Positions 1 through 9,512 of a stretch of 64,000 nt of DNA are shown here, in pieces (position 1 is the first letter of the stretch; each line of letters begins with the position of its first letter). Position numbers and translations under genes: made by a program. The notes beneath the pieces were generated by a model. It made no database searches, was not told the DNA's origin, and saw nothing but the letters and a program-made list of their open reading frames with translations. Where the stretch lies: positions 65,984,977 to 66,048,976 of the forward strand of contig CM059192.1 in the NCBI GenBank assembly GCA_030323885.1, given 5' to 3'. This DNA is from Branchipolynoe longqiensis (taxonomy: Eukaryota; Annelida; Polychaeta; Phyllodocida; Polynoidae).

Positions 1-240
1 ATTGGGTCATGGTGCCAGCGGCCTGATTTCCCAGTGGGACAGCACTATAAAGTCACCATGACTGCACACTGTCACAAGTCGGTACCCGTCCTGATATGAC
101 CTTAGACGTTGCCAGGATGTAAAACTCCAACAACCAACCAACTATAAAGTCGCCATGAGTGTGCACTGTCACAAGTCGATACCCGTCCTGATATCACCTT
201 AGATGTTGCCAGGATGTAAAACTCCAACAACCAATCAACC
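1..240 (+). repeat. SINE family A, two tandem 3' tails
   Basis: Two successive copies of the SINE-A tail lie about 97 bases apart, each running from 'actataaagtc' through 'cactgtcacaagtcg' to 'gatgttgccaggatgtaaaa' and ending in a CAACAACCAACC-type tail. SINE-A is the commonest repeat here. Its complete form (see 36290) has a tRNA-like head, a body and a short A/C-rich tail. Confidence 0.8.
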
Positions 241-611
241 ACCCCTATGTTCGTTAGTAAACTGAACCCCTGCTGACATCCCCCAGTTCTTGACAACCAA
301 CACACACTTCGGGTGATCGAAAGCCGTCGGCCTGCTCGACATAATCACGGGGGAGGGAGCCAACCGGAAGTACAGCCTCTGACCGGAAGTGAGTCCACGG
401 CCCATGATGCCCGAGTTTCTGGACAGCTCTTTTGTGTGTGTGATGTGTGAGGAGGGTGTGTGGGTGAAGTTTTTCTGATTGTGTGGTTTTCCTTTCCTTT
501 GGGTGTGTGTCATGTTTGTTTGCGTGTCTGTGTGTGGGTTAGGACCAATGATACTAATGCCTATCATAAAATACTCATTCCCAAGGAGTACATGCCTACA
601 TACGCCCCAAG
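241..611. other. non-genic, GT-rich stretch
   Basis: No gene is recognised. A GT-rich strand-biased tract occupies about 430-545. The short open frames here are fed by this low-complexity sequence. Confidence 0.5.
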
Positions 612-1303
612 GATTGTTTTATTTAACAACGCCTCTAGAGCACATTGATTTGTATCATAGGACGTCAAACATATGGTCATTCTGACATATTTCTTTGGAG
701 GAAACTCACTGCCGCCACATAGGCTACTCTTTCCGATAAGCAGCAAGGGGTATTTTATATGCACTTTCCCGGTGTGGCGTTTTCAGCGCCCGGTCAGTGT
801 CAGCGGCCTGTCGTGGCTTCTGCGAATGCGCGGATTTTAAGACATATGCAAAACAACCAGGCCCTCGCCGGCTACAAGCTCAGCCACGGTACCTGGCAGT
901 GTTAGGGACCAATTAGGCCGAAATCTATTGAATGCGATCATATTTAACAGAATTACATACTCAAATAATGAAATTTAATTAAATTAACCTTAAATTCCAA
1001 GCGATATTAACGTAGCAGCTAGATCAGCGTCGAATCGCCGAGTGTAAACAAAACAAATAGCAGTGATCGCGCAACGTGCGAAAATCCGCGCATGCGCAGA
1101 AGCCACGACAGGCCGCTGACAATGACCGGGCGCTGAAAACGCCACACCGGAGACACGACCAGTCTTTAATGAACCAGTTGTGGACCACTGGCAGGAACGA
1201 AAAAATAGCCCAAACTGAAAATATGTCAAATGAGCAGGATCGATAGGATGACCCTAACCTTCACAGGTGGACACTCTACCGCCTGAGCTACGTCCCGCTC
1301 CGG
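612..1303 (-). repeat. tRNA-derived SINE (Leu/Val-like 'GTAGCTCAG' head) split by a foldback insertion
   Basis: Bases 612-768 and 1151-1303 match the left and right parts of the intact SINE at 15222-15541. Read on the minus strand the element starts with a tRNA-like head containing an A box (TAGCTCAGGnGGTAGAG) and a B box (GGATCGATCC). It ends in the 'gattgttttatttaac' tail typical of molluscan SINEs. The middle is displaced by the 382-bp element at 769-1150. Confidence 0.8.
769..1150. mobile_element. 382-bp foldback element with 70-bp inverted repeats
   Basis: Bases 769-838 and 1081-1150 are near-perfect inverted complements starting CCGGTGTGGCGTTTTCAGCG. The 242-bp interior shares a core ('catatttaacagaatta') with the foldbacks at 4546-5263 and 18087-18580. 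No coding capacity. The arms carry a CGCGCATGCGCA motif resembling an NRF1 site. It is inserted in a SINE, so it is younger than that SINE copy. Confidence 0.85.
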
Positions 1304-2436
1304 TTATGCTATAAACCTAGTAATTTGCATGATATATAATTATACTAATATACTGAAATAAAATGTAACCGCATGTTATAGATAAATATATATATGAATG
1401 TATATATATATGTGATGTATAAGCATTGTGCGAGTATAAAGGCGCGGAAGGGAATTATTATTATTGTTCTATTTCATTATCTACCAACCATTATCCTCGA
1501 TGTATTCACCTCCTATCCTACATACTGCTACTGGTGGCGCCACCTTCGGCCCAGAACTGAACTACGGGCGTTCCCATTGTCATTCGAGCCCTGGAATATA
1601 TGCAGTGGGAGCTGGGAGACCGTTGGAGTTGGTTCCCAGGAAAGGGGTGTTAGTACTATATAAGACTAGTATATTTAGCCTCCTTTCTGAGTAGAAGTAA
1701 TGCAGGTATTAATACCATAAATGTAGTGTTATTTCCATGACTTCTGACCTGAATTAATGAGGGTATTAATATCATAAGCATTGTGTAATAGACTACATCA
1801 CGGTTCCAGCGGCGAGGTACATTGTGCGATGCATCAGAGCAAAACAAAGCCAGAAGCACATGGCACATGCTAATACACTGGGTGCAGCTATGGAATGTGC
1901 TAGTTTCAGCTCATCTCAGCTCTTGTTTGAAACATAGAATACCAACTAAAAAAATATATATAATAAATTAAGATATTAATCTTTTATCCAGCATTGCATT
2001 TACATCAATATAACCAGCACATCTTATGCCATGTTCATTTAGATTTAGACAAATCTAGGCACTCAGACTAGTGTTAGAGCCATAGCCGGAGTCAGTTTTA
2101 TTTATTTTATTCATGTTTTTATTGATATTCTATGGTTTATGGAGAGTTGTGCATTATATTATTATATTGCATCCTTCCGTCCATGTTTATGCCAAATTGT
2201 TATGTATTTCTAGTTATTTTGAATAAAATGCCAGTTTTGCCATACGCGTATCGGCAAACGCAATGGGCGTATGCCTTTGCTTTGCTCCCAACGCCGTTTT
2301 CAGCGCATGCGCAGTCGGAACCGTGATGTAGTCAATTACCCAGACTCCTGACAGGAAGTAATGGTTAGGATGCTGGCTGCTCCAGCCGGAGGCATTGCGT
2401 CTGAATCCCCAGGGTACTTAATGCGAAAGACTTACT
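1304..2436. other. AT-rich non-coding stretch
   Basis: No gene, RNA or clear repeat recognised. It holds short AT microsatellite (about 1384-1412) and a palindromic GCGCATGCGCAG motif near 2298-2310. Confidence 0.4.
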
Positions 2437-2625
2437 AGGATAGGGTGCGGACTGGTTGGCTAAGCGTCAGGATATTGTGACCGACTGATGTACCTGGGGT
2501 CATGGTCCCAGTGGCATGGCATCCAACTATGAGGTCACCACGAGTGTGGATGCCCTCTCGCAAGTAAGTACCCCTCCTGCTGATATGGCCTTAGATGCTG
2601 CTAGGATGCCAAACTCCAATAGACC
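2437..2625 (+). repeat. SINE-A, 5'-truncated diverged copy
   Basis: It runs from 'aggatagggtgcggactgg' through the CCCAGTGG-like block and the 'gatatggccttagatgctg' tail. Many substitutions relative to other copies show it is old. Confidence 0.7.
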
Positions 2626-2838
2626 AGACCGAAACCTAACTACAAAGCCGCGCTGCTATGTTTGCCGAGAGCGGTTGACGGCGCATGTGTGGACATCAGA
2701 TTTGAGCTCACCACAGAGCAGCGCTTGTCCAAAGTCAACATAAGCCGGAAGTGACGTCATCTGCCCCTTTTACACGCACCTACGCAGTGACTGTTATGGG
2801 AGAACACAACCACTGTCATCTTATTCACTACTCATCCG

Positions 2839-3155
2839 ACCGGGCGCGAGCCTCGCGTGTGGGAGATCGGGAGATCGGTTCCCGATCGAGTTAAACCAAT
2901 GACTTATAATAAATTAATACTTGTCGTTTCTTAGCCTGGCGCTTGGGCATTAATAGGATAGGGCAAGGACTGGTTAGCTTAGTGTCAGGATAATGTGACT
3001 GAGTGCGATATCTGGCCATGGTGCCGGCGGACTGATTTCCCAGTTGGGTAGCACTATAAAGGCAGCATGAGTGCACACTGTCGCAAGTCGGTACCGGTAC
3101 CCATCCTGATATGACCTTAGATGTTGCCAGGATGCAAAACTCCAACAACCAACAA
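2839..3155 (+). repeat. SINE-A, nearly full length
   Basis: It begins with a degraded tRNA-like head (CCGGGCGCGAGCCTCGCGTG) and continues through the B-box remnant, the 'aaccaatgactta' linker, the 'ggatagggcaaggactgg' body and the 'gatgttgccaggatgcaaaa' tail. Confidence 0.8.
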
Positions 3156-3229
3156 ATAAACCCTACTGATCTTATCATTATTGCATTTTCCATGTTATAC
3201 TCCCTTAATTCTACAGGATCGGTGCTGTA

Positions 3230-3360
3230 ACTAATACAGCACTGATCAAACTTAGATTATATACACTGTCAATTTCAATTGTAAGATGGCCGGAAGACTA
3301 GTGCTCCGGCGCTAACAAATGTCATATTCAGATAAATAAACAGTTTACTCCAAAAAATAA
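3230..3360 (+). repeat. dispersed repeat G (three copies in window)
   Basis: The block 'agatggccggaagact...gtgctccggcgctaac' ending 'ataaataaacagtttactcc' recurs at 58560-58740 (plus) and inverted at 23985-24165. It is an unclassified interspersed repeat. Confidence 0.55.
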
Positions 3361-3634
3361 ATAAGATGGGTATTTCGCGATGTGGCAAAGTAAAAGAACT
3401 ACCCCGAAGGACGAGCGCAAATTGTTTACTGCAATGTGTAGAAGAGCAGTCCTTTCAACGTACAAGGTCTGCTTAGTCTGCGAACAAATACATTGAATAA
3501 AACAAAGAGCAACCCAAACCCCCCTTCATTGAGGTCTCTAATGTAAACATCGTGTGTGACACATCAGTTCATTTGAGGAAATATCGGTTCTTTTTTAAAA
3601 ACTTCAGTTCATCATAGTGTGTACAAGGATTAAT
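3361..3634. other. non-coding spacer
   Basis: No gene or repeat recognised. Confidence 0.4.
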
Positions 3635-3848
3635 TGGCAACTGAGTTGAGCGCCTGACTCCCACGTTGGTAGATCATGGGATCCTAACTCTCAGCTTCAA
3701 ATTCTGGTCAAGTGGAAGCAATGACTTAAAACTGTATACTTCTGGCTACCTAGCCTGGCGTTTGGCATTATTAGGATAGGGCAAAGGAGCAGTGGAATGA
3801 GGAAGATTGTCCAATTGTCCACAATATTTTAATTTTAATTAAAAAAAA
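3635..3848 (+). repeat. SINE family B copy
   Basis: SINE-B shares the head and middle of SINE-A ('aatgacttaaaa', 'cctagcctggcg', 'attaggatagggcaa'). Its tail differs: 'gagcagtggaatgaggaaga', then 'gaaattnccccngcttaatc'. Other copies: 5752, 15685, 35045 and 48155. Confidence 0.7.
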
Positions 3849-4150
3849 CTAAGATTTATACTGCCTATCATGGATAAGTCTGAATAGACTTGTTTTCACC
3901 ATTAGACAGTTTGTCGATAGAAAGCCTGAGCCTACACTTTTACCAACCCAAGGGATTTGTAACCTCCCACACCACATAGACATGGTATGAGAGCAACTGG
4001 TCCTTGATGACACTGTAAGTTCTACACAGCGGTGGAAATGCAAATTGGCAGAGCTGGGGGGCATGTGGAATCGAACCACCAACCTTCAGATTAGGAGTCC
4101 GACCTAGAAAAAAGTCAGACACTCTAACCACTCTGCCACAGAGAACAATA
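3849..4150 (-). repeat. SINE family C (tRNA-Leu/Ser-like head)
   Basis: Read on the minus strand it starts with a tRNA-like head: A box TGGCnGAGTGGTTAGAGTG, then CTAGGTCAGACTCCTAATCT and B box GGTTCGATTCC. The tail is 'aggcagtataaatctt'. The same unit occurs at 16345, 45712, 54560 and 62348. No intact tRNA gene, because acceptor pairing is absent. Confidence 0.8.
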
Positions 4151-4195
4151 TTTCCCCCCCGCTTAATCAAGTAATGCACCAGCCAACAAACATAT

Positions 4196-4545
4196 TTTTA
4201 AATCGAGAGGGAGAGAGAAAATAAATAAATAAAAGAACGAAAGAAAGAAAAAAAAAGAAGAAGAAAAAAAGAAATACTGAGTAATTGGTAGAAAGCAGCC
4301 ACCCCTCTGCTCCTCGCCAGGTCTCCACTCCCCAGTATACCAATGAAGAATTGCCTGTCAAATTTGCGCTCGATTCTGGTATCAAAGAGGGGTGCCGTCA
4401 TCAGGCAATTACTGCAGTGCAATTCCATTTCCTTGGGGTGACTTACCCGGTATCAACAGGTCTGCATCACACGCAGGCCCAGATCGATGTGCACCGAGCT
4501 GTGCAAATGCTGCTCCCCCACCGAACCTCCAGACTCCAGGCACCA
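4196..4545. other. A-rich tract and unclassified sequence next to a foldback
   Basis: A purine-rich AAAG/AAAT tract fills 4200-4275. Bases 4290-4545 are GC-richer and open in several frames (76-127 codons) but show no recognised domain. They may be a decayed exon or transposon remnant. Confidence 0.35.
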
Positions 4546-5263
4546 GGGGCCATATGCAGGAGTCAGTGTTACTGAGGGATTTCTGGTTTAGCGCCAAAAA
4601 GTCGGTATGCGGGAGGCGGTGTTATGCTAACACTGCACGTTTAAGGTCCGCGACACTAACCCCGTTTCATATGACGTTTAAGGGCAGTGTTAGCGTAAGG
4701 TTGTGGCCAAATCAATTCAATGCTATCATATTTAACAGAATTAAATACGCAATAATTGAAATTTTATCAATTTAACCCTAAATTCGAAGCGTTATTAAGG
4801 CTACCGCTGCATTGGCGGTGATATTAATAGTTATATTTTCGAATCGACGAACGTAAAGTAAACAAATCGCCACTGCCGCCGTATCGACTTCGCTTTCCAT
4901 ACTGGCGGCGGAGGCGGTTTGTTTACTGTACGTTCGTCGATTCGAAAATATTAATATTAATATCACCGCCATTACGGCGGCAGCGTTAATATTGCTTCGA
5001 ATTTAGGGTTATTTTCATCAAATTTCACTTATTGCATATCTAATTCTGTTAAATATGATAGCATTTAATATATTTAAGCCTAATATATGGGTACAGACGC
5101 AGAGGGATTTCCCAAATCTATAAATAAATTCACGTTTAGCTATAATGAAAGTGTTACGAGCTCCTGCATACGACTTGACACAGTTCCCGAGTGTCGGTGA
5201 TAGCTAAACGGTAACAGGCTCTAACACCAAACCCCGCTAACACTGACTCCTGCATATCACCCC
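4546..5263. mobile_element. 718-bp foldback element, TIR GGGGnnATATGCAGGAGTCA
   Basis: Bases 4552-4571 and 5238-5257 are a perfect 20-bp inverted repeat. The interior folds back on itself: 'aaccctaaattcgaag' at about 4773 pairs with 'cttcgaatttagggtt' near 4994, and 'cgattcgaaaatatt' pairs with its complement. Two nested dyads make the whole unit a long imperfect palindrome. No transposase. The core is shared with 769-1150 and 18087-18580. Confidence 0.85.
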
Positions 5264-5582
5264 AGACTCCAGCTTCGGCTGCATTTCCAAAGGTTTGACG
5301 TGCTTTCTCACGTGATGTAGCGGCGTCGAGTCAAGAGTGACGTTCATTGTAGTGGGAGCTGTATCGTGTATGTATCGTCTATGTATCTTGTATCGCATTC
5401 TATTGGAGCTTCTGTCACATGTCTTTGGCTCCTCTCTCAGTGCCACTATGGCTTTAATTATATTACCTTCCATTGAGCCTCCTATTGTAGCTTCCATTTG
5501 GGCTTCCATTGCAACTTCCAATGTATCTATTAATGTAGATTCCAATCTGACCTTTGACATTATATCCAATGACTTTTACTGT

Positions 5583-5760
5583 GACCGGGCACGACAGAGT
5601 GCAGGCTTCCCATATGGAAGGTCATGAGTTTGAATCCCAGCCGAGTCAAACCAATGACTTACAAAATCGATACTTTTCGCCACCTAGCCTGTTGCTCGGC
5701 AGTACTAGGAATGGGCAAGGACTGGTTAGCTCAGTATCAGGCTAATGTGGGATCGTGGGT
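5583..5760 (+). repeat. SINE-A 5' half with tRNA-like head
   Basis: The head 'gaccgggcacgacagagtgc...gtttgaatcccagccgagtc' has a B-box-like GTTTGAATCCC. It breaks off after 'tcaggctaatgtgg', where a SINE-B copy begins. Confidence 0.7.
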
Positions 5761-5925
5761 TCGAATTCTGGTCGACTCAAACCAATGACTTAAAAATTGA
5801 TACTTGTCGCTTCCTAGCCAGGTGCTCGGGATTATTACGATAGGGCAAGGATCAGTGGAATGAGGAAGACCAGTCGTCTGCGATTGAAATTCCCCCTACT
5901 TAATCAACTAACATACAACAACAAA
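5752..5925 (+). repeat. SINE-B copy joined directly to SINE-A
   Basis: Starts with the B-box 'gggttcgaattctgg' and ends with the SINE-B tail 'ccccctacttaatcaactaa'. Confidence 0.7.
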
Positions 5926-5949
5926 AAGAAAAGAAAAAGATGGGGTATT

Positions 5950-6200
5950 TGGACACTGATGCCAGCGGCCTGATTTCCCAGTGGGGCAGCACTATAAAGT
6001 CACCACAAGTGCACACTGTTACAAGTCAGTGCCCATCCTGATATGATCATAGATGTTGCTAGGACGTTACACCCCAAGAAACAAAACAAACACTATCCCA
6101 ATATAATATTGTCCACGTCCAGAATAAAGCTGCAGCCCGTGTACCCATCCTGATATGACCATAGATTTGGCTAGTATGTTAAACCCCAACAAACAAAGAA
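5950..6200 (+). repeat. two SINE-A tails in tandem
   Basis: The 'gatatgatcatagatgttgc' and 'gatatgaccatagatttggc' tails, each ending in AAACAAA-type sequence, follow one another. Confidence 0.65.
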
Positions 6201-6443
6201 ACACTCCACTGTTAATGGAATGACCCTTCAGTCAGATCTATACCAAGGTGACACCACTGATGTATGCTCTAATGGTGGATCTGCATTAATGGCCACAATT
6301 TCAAATATATTTTTGATTGCGGTTACTCCAATAGCCACTGTAGTATCAACAGCCTGAACAGATACTGCGTGGCTGAACAATAAGTATTGGTGCATGCTTC
6401 TGAACTACACGTGAAAGCAAATGCTCTTCACAATATATATATA

Positions 6444-6720
6444 CTAGCTTTAACCCGTGAGGCACACAGGTTAAAGCTAGTATGTATATATATATACTAG
6501 CTTTAACCTGTGTGCCGCACGGGTTAAAGCTAGTACATATATATATATATAATATATATATATATACTAGCTTTAACCCGTGTGCCGCACAGGTTAAAGC
6601 TAGTATATATATATGTATATATATATACTAGCTTTAACCTGTGTGCCACATGGGTTAAAGCTAGTATGTATATATATATATATACTAGCTTTAACCCATG
6701 AAGCACACAGGTTAAAGCTA
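6444..6720. repeat. array of five 37-bp palindromes separated by (AT)n
   Basis: Hairpins lie at about 6444-6480, 6497-6533, 6567-6603, 6628-6664 and 6685-6720. Each reads CTAGCTTTAACCCGTG, a short loop, then its complement ending GTTAAAGCTAG. Spacers are TATATA runs of 16-33 bp. Loop-side bases alternate (CCCGTG/CCTGTG) with compensatory or near-compensatory partners on the other arm. Confidence 0.85.
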
Positions 6721-6869
6721 TGCTCCGCATCAATCCCATGACCAATATTGTATTAAGGTGGTACCAATAACAGTCTGGTCGACGTGACCAAAGTTAGTCA
6801 AAACGATCAAAATTAGTATGAAATTCATTTTTCTGTTTCATTCAAAATGATTATGAAATGTGTACATTA

Positions 6870-6900
6870 TATATATATATATATATATATATAGATATAG
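6870..6900. repeat. (AT)n microsatellite
   Basis: Perfect TA repeat. A second run lies at 7109-7138. Confidence 0.9.
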
Positions 6901-6912
6901 TTATACGTTTAT

Positions 6913-7101
6913 ACAGTAAAACCTCTCTAAATCGACCGACCTTGGGGCCGACTTTAATTCATCCATTTAGGGAGTTAGGGAGGTGGTCGGTTTAGGGAGG
7001 TAGACTATGGTTACAAGCGTTCTGTTGGGACCCAAATAAAGCGATCGATATGTGGGAGTGGTCAATCTGTGGAGGTGGTCGCTTAGAGAGGTTTTACTGT
7101 A
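6913..7101. mobile_element. pogo/Tigger-like MITE
   Basis: Ends are TACAGTAAAACCTCTCTAA and its complement TTAGAGAGGTTTTACTGTA, so a TA dinucleotide flanks a CAGTAAAACCTC TIR, the pattern of pogo/Tc1-mariner elements. The interior also repeats 'gaccacctcc/ggaggtggtc' motifs. Length is about 190 bp and non-coding. Confidence 0.75.
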
Positions 7102-7109
7102 TATATAGC

Positions 7110-7143
<34 letters not shown>

Positions 7144-7794
7144 TGGTTTCTTCGTCACAGTGTGATACAATTTGTTCTGTATCGCCAGTTTTGACTATTA
7201 CTGTTAGAAATGGTCGTTGAAGTGTTACTGAATACCTCTCACACATAGGTCATTGCGGTTGACCTTCACGGGACAGGAGAGGGGGCTGGCCGTGACCTTT
7301 CCGGTCGTGGCTCCATCTGATGGCGATTTGGGTCATTACATACAGTTGGTAGATAGATCTACCCAGACCTGGCCAACGCCCTGCAGTACTGCATCACAGC
7401 GTTGTTCAAGTGTTTTTATTCCTCTGAATAACATGTTGTCAGTGTTAATGCACTGGTCTTCCAGCACTAATGATAATTGCCTCTACACAGTAAGGATTTT
7501 GGCCGTGTGCATGTATGTTATATGGCTATTGCTCGATATGGGGTTTGAGGTCTGAGGAACTCACTACATGAATAGGTAAATAAGCAGCGCTGGGATCGGG
7601 GTTTTACAATCCTTAGGCTCAAGTTCAAAAGTTTAGGGTAATGAGCGTTTACTAAATGACTTCCGTCCTCAACAAATGACAGTGACAATCCAAATATGAT
7701 ATTTGCAAACCAAATGCATTGTGGTCTGTCTGATGCTAAAACAGCAACCAGCAACTGATCAAATATATCGCCCATACAATATCATCATAACGAT

Positions 7795-7883
7795 TAAACA
7801 ACTCCCTAAACCGACCACCTCCCCTAAATGGACCATTGAAATGCACTCCCATAGTCGATTTATTTAGAGAGGTTTTACTGTAT
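7795..7883. mobile_element. right end of a second pogo-like MITE
   Basis: 'ctccctaaaccgaccacctc' followed by 'tttagagaggttttactgta' matches the right half of 6913-7101. No left end is seen. Confidence 0.65.
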
Positions 7884-7959
7884 TGAGGATTTGCGTCAAA
7901 CAATTAGCACCACGTGATCAGTGCCTCATCGGCCATCATGGTTGGATAGAAAGGACAGG

Positions 7960-8553
7960 ATACCGCCGTCGATGCGGCGGCGGCCTTAATATCGCATGGA
8001 TTTTGGGTTTAATTTTTTACCAAATTTCACTATTTGAGTAAGCTATTCTCATACATAACATTATTTCAACCCCCGATTGAATATTCATGGTTCTAAATAA
8101 CAGAATTAGATCGTAGCATTGAATAGATTTGTGCTTTTTGTTTTGCTTACATTCGACAATATAGCCGCCGATGTGGCGGCGTTCATATCGCTCGGGTTAT
8201 GGGTGTCGGGCCTAATTTGAGCTTAATTTCACTTATTGATTAAGCTATGCTCATAAATAACATTATTTCAACCCCCAAGTGTAATTTAGAAGCAGAACTT
8301 ACTCAATAAGTGAAATTCTGGCCAAATTAAACCCAAAATTCGAGTTGAAGTACAGCGACAATGGCAATAACGCCGCCAATGCGACAACAGTGTCAATATC
8401 GCTTGGATTTTGGGTTTAATTTGACATGATTACTTTTTGAGTAAGCTATTCTCATAAATAACATTATTTCAACCCCCGTTTGAATATTCATGATTCTAAA
8501 TAGCAGAATTAGATCGTAGCAGTGAATAGATTTGTGCTTTTTGTTTTATTTAC
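7960..8553. repeat. rearranged foldback-core repeats
   Basis: A block containing 'taagctattctcat(a)aataacattatttcaaccc' and 'gaatagatttgtgctttttg' appears at about 8035-8145 and again at 8445-8550, with a partly inverted copy between (near 8230-8340). It resembles the AT-rich core of the foldbacks at 4546 and 18087, including GCCGCC/GGCGGC patches. It is the target of the 8557-14721 transposon. Confidence 0.6.
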
Positions 8554-9512
8554 ATATAGTCCATGTGACAGACCGAATTTCATTACCAATTTGGTGAACA
8601 GTTCCTACTATGATTTTTGGTTAGCCTGATATCTGAAGTGTCCAAAATCAGTTGATGGACTTCCGGGTAACTTTGCCAAATGCCCTTTTGGCGGCCATCT
8701 TTAAAGATGGCCAGCGTTATTTCATGGAAATGGAGAGAATCAAGAAAACTTGCATAACTTCTCACCAGAATGACCTATCAACATGCAACATGGCTTAAAA
8801 TGTTGCTAATAACATTCTGCATCCAGCAATATATGATTATTCATATTTGGTTATTATTATCTGTTAAAAAATTATTAATTTCTTTTAAAAAAAGTCACAT
8901 TTTTCACTTTTTTTCATGATATATGTTAATAAGTTGTACGCCAATTCATGCCAGGATTGATATTGGCCACATTATATGTTGGATCATATAGGGGGTTTAT
9001 TAGGCATCCATAACAAGTGTTATATTAGATAGATTTCAACTTTATTTGATTCCATAGGCACATATTTAACATCATACTATAATAGCCTTTTTCACCAGTT
9101 TGGGGTAGGGGTAATACTACATCTCCAGCAATCCACGATATGTCCGCTTAGCAATTGAATAACCATGTTTATTATAGGTACACAAGCATAATAAGTTGTG
9201 TTATTATGCATTTGCCTTTGTGTTTAATTACTATAGACTGTTTCCAGTGCAAAAAGTAGCGGAATTGACCTTGACCTTTAATACAAAATGTGCCTTAAGG
9301 CTGAAAATCAATAAACGTGATAACACATTATTGGTGCTGTTACAAATGCTCTGGACTTGTCTCTAAGCAGTTTTCAATTAACCATGCCACGATCTGGACC
9401 TATATTACAAATATTCTACTTACTCGAATGGTAGACCTATGTCTAAAGGTTGTTCATTTTGCTATGTAAACTCAGCATATATCTATATGCTCTTACTGTT
9501 GAACCTGATTTT

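Noticed and set aside
4285..4775. Frames of 76-127 codons as a small gene
   Set aside because: They cross the foldback boundary at 4546 and have no recognisable family.
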